A stretch of DNA of 6,929 nt, taken from Candidatus Zhuqueibacterota bacterium. GTDB taxonomy: Bacteria; SM23-31; B21-G16. The position numbers and the translations under genes were made by a program. Where the stretch lies: NCBI GenBank assembly GCA_003644825.1, contig QNDJ01000080.1, positions 1 through 6,929 of the forward strand, in the 5' to 3' direction. The notes under the pieces were generated by a model. That model searched no databases. It saw nothing but the letters and a program-made list of their open reading frames with translations, and was not told where the DNA came from. Positions 5,043-6,929 of this stretch are shown here, piece by piece. Each line of letters starts with the position of its first letter. Within the stretch, counting starts at the first letter, position 1.

Positions 5043-6929
5043 GTGATAAAATATACATATAAAATAATCCTGTTCTTGTTTATTATCAATGTTAATAGAG
5101 TAGATGCTCAATTTGAGGGGTATAATCATCCCGAGTTAAAATGGAAGACTTTTGAGACGAAACATTTTTTTATACATTTTCATCAGGGTGAAGAAAGAAC
5201 TCCTTTTCTTGTTGCAAAAATTGCAGAAGAATTATATAAACCTATTACTGAAGCTTATGATTTTGTACCTGATGGTAAAATTCATTTTATAATAAAAGAC
5301 ACCGATGATTACGCAAATGGGGCAGCTTTTTACTATGATAATAAGGTAATAATATGGGCAACCCCTTTTGATTTTGTTCTTAGAGGCACGGTTAACTGGT
5401 TGAGAAATGTAGTTTGTCATGAATTAACTCATATGATACAGCTCCAGGCTGCACGAAAAATGCCCCGGAGAGTACCGGCGGTTTATTTTCAGATAATTAA
5501 TTATGAAGAGGAAAAACGGAAGGATGTTCTTTATGGTTATCCTGATATTATTATTTCTTATCCATTAGCAGGGACAGTTGTTCCGATGTGGTTTGCGGAG
5601 GGAATTGCTCAATATGAGACTTCTGTAAATGGCTATGATTACTGGGACTCTCACAGGGATATGATATTGAGGGTCAGGGCTTTAAATAATAATTTACTAT
5701 CTTTAAAAGAAATAGATGTTTTTGGTAAAGGAAGTATTGGAAATGAAAGCACTTACAATCAGGGGTTTTCTCTTGTTAAATATATTGCTGAAACTTATGG
5801 TAAGGATGCTTTAAAGAAATTATCAAAAGAACTTTCTCGGTTTTTTGCTATAACAATGGATAAACCTGTTAGAAATGTTCTTGGTATGAGTATGATGGAG
5901 CTTTATAGAGAATGGAAAGAAAAGATTTTATCTGAATACAAAGAAAATACTGGAATAATAAGAAAAAACTTAATTGAAGGTGAAATTATTGAAAAGAAAG
6001 GAATATCTAATCTGTTTCCCAGGTGGTCACCTGACTCAGAATCCTTTGCATTTTTAGCAAATAAAGATGGTGATTATATAACCAATACAAATTTATATAT
6101 AAGGAATAATAGTTCACTGAAGTTAATTAAAAGAGGTGTGTATTCAATACCATCGTGGAGTTCTGATGGAGAAAAAATAACATATTCTAAATTGAAAAAG
6201 GATAAAAATGATTCTTTTTTCCTTGATATTTTTATTTATAATCTGAAGAACCACAAAGAAACGAGAATTACAAATAGAATGCGAGCTAATTATCCTGTTT
6301 TTTCGCCTGATAACAGGAAGATTGTTTTTGCTGTTGGTAGTGATGGAACATATAATTTAGCTGTAATTGATGTGGAATCTAAAAAAATAAAATTTATAAC
6401 AGAATTCAAAAATGGAGAGGAGATTTTTACACCGGATTGGTCAGGAGATGGAAAAAAAATAGTTTTTGCAATAGGTAACGGAATTGGAAGGGATATCGCT
6501 ATTGTAAATTCTGATGGAACTGAGTTTAAATATATCCTTAAAAATGAAGAAGATGAAAGAGACCCTGCATTCAGCCCGGATGGAAAATATATATATTATA
6601 GCAGTGATAAAACAGGAATTTTTAATATTTACAGGATGGAATTAAAAACAGGAAAGGTTGAACTGCTAACAAATGTTATAGGTGGAGCATTTATGCCATC
6701 AATTAATGAAAGGGGTGAACTGCTATATTCCCTGTATACTGAAGATGGATATAAAATTGCATTGATAAAAAATATAATACCAATTGAACCTTCTAAAAGT
6801 GTTTATAAAAGTATTACTGTTCCCGATGCAAAATATAATGATTTTAAATTTAAAAAATACAATGCAATCGACTATAAACCTATTTATTCGAAGACTTTTA
6901 TCCTGCCCAGGATATTTTTTGATTATGGC
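5043..6929 (+). CDS. Exported gluzincin-like peptidase with six-bladed TolB-like propeller, 3' end outside window
   Basis: The frame runs without a stop from GTG at 5043 to the window edge (629 codons visible). The GTG is chosen because it gives a signal peptide (MIKYTYKIILFLFIINVN, then VDA-Q at 20-23) and the first in-frame ATG is not until about 5460, inside the peptidase domain. No clear Shine-Dalgarno sequence precedes it; translation may be coupled to the upstream gene, which stops 19 bases earlier. Residues about 35-310 are a peptidase MA-like domain with H126-E-L-T-H130 and a downstream WFAEGIAQYE (183-192), where E186 would be the third zinc ligand. The site looks intact. Six PD40/TolB-type motifs of the form P-x-[WF]-S-x-D-G (the last degenerate) start near 326, 370, 418, 464, 508 and 551, about 45 residues apart, forming a complete six-bladed propeller. 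After about 600 the sequence enters a linker (YKPIYSKTFILPRIFFDYG). Similar proteins often continue into an outer-membrane barrel, but that part is not visible. It may process or sense envelope proteins. Confidence 0.82.
   Translation, partial: MIKYTYKIILFLFIINVNRVDAQFEGYNHPELKWKTFETKHFFIHFHQGEERTPFLVAKIAEELYKPITEAYDFVPDGKIHFIIKDTDDYANGAAFYYDNKVIIWATPFDFVLRGTVNWLRNVVCHELTHMIQLQAARKMPRRVPAVYFQIINYEEEKRKDVLYGYPDIIISYPLAGTVVPMWFAEGIAQYETSVNGYDYWDSHRDMILRVRALNNNLLSLKEIDVFGKGSIGNESTYNQGFSLVKYIAETYGKDALKKLSKELSRFFAITMDKPVRNVLGMSMMELYREWKEKILSEYKENTGIIRKNLIEGEIIEKKGISNLFPRWSPDSESFAFLANKDGDYITNTNLYIRNNSSLKLIKRGVYSIPSWSSDGEKITYSKLKKDKNDSFFLDIFIYNLKNHKETRITNRMRANYPVFSPDNRKIVFAVGSDGTYNLAVIDVESKKIKFITEFKNGEEIFTPDWSGDGKKIVFAIGNGIGRDIAIVNSDGTEFKYILKNEEDERDPAFSPDGKYIYYSSDKTGIFNIYRMELKTGKVELLTNVIGGAFMPSINERGELLYSLYTEDGYKIALIKNIIPIEPSKSVYKSITVPDAKYNDFKFKKYNAIDYKPIYSKTFILPRIFFDYG

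Noticed and set aside
5232-5420. Open frame of 62 codons on the - strand
   Set aside because: It is antisense to the peptidase domain just before and over the HELTH codons. The coding strand there is clearly the + strand.
1-6929. CRISPR arrays, tRNA or rRNA genes, and insertion sequences
   Set aside because: No regularly spaced direct repeats, no cloverleaf or rRNA-like segments and no transposase-like frames were seen on either strand.

Overview
The window is AT-rich (roughly one third G+C by eye) and every supportable gene lies on the + strand. Three consecutive genes encode exported envelope proteins, and at least two bear on type IX secretion (T9SS): a PorV/PorQ-family outer-membrane protein and a large secreted protein ending in a T9SS type A sorting domain. 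This places the source in the Fibrobacterota-Chlorobiota-Bacteroidota (FCB) radiation or a related candidate phylum. A near-consensus TTGACA promoter and a strong Shine-Dalgarno site before the PorV gene are unlike typical Bacteroidota, so an uncultured FCB-type lineage (WOR-3/Cloacimonadota-like) seems more likely. That placement is inference.

Layout. Positions 2-436 hold the 3' end of an unrecognised gene cut by the window edge. Positions 437-943 are a 507-base non-coding stretch. It contains an A/T dyad (644-676), two perfect TATAAT boxes, a long hairpin with a U-tract (767-848) and, directly after it, a likely promoter and strong ribosome binding site for the next gene. Positions 944-2017 encode the PorV/PorQ protein. 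Positions 2063-5023 encode a 986-residue M6-like (immune inhibitor A-type) protein with a repeat-rich middle region and a T9SS C-terminal domain. Positions 5043-6929 encode a third exported protein, unterminated in the window, with an HELTH...E metallopeptidase domain followed by a six-bladed TolB-like propeller.

The last three genes are 45 and 19 bases apart and look like one transcription unit driven from about position 850. The inferred cooperation is that the M6-like protein crosses the outer membrane through T9SS, which uses PorV as the cargo-accepting shuttle. The third protein, whose close architectural relatives often end in an outer-membrane barrel, acts in the same envelope compartment.

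The most notable point is that the M6-like protein has HQFAH instead of HEXXH, and Ser instead of the usual Asp six residues after the second His. It may therefore be a secreted pseudopeptidase, while its downstream neighbour keeps an intact zinc-peptidase motif.
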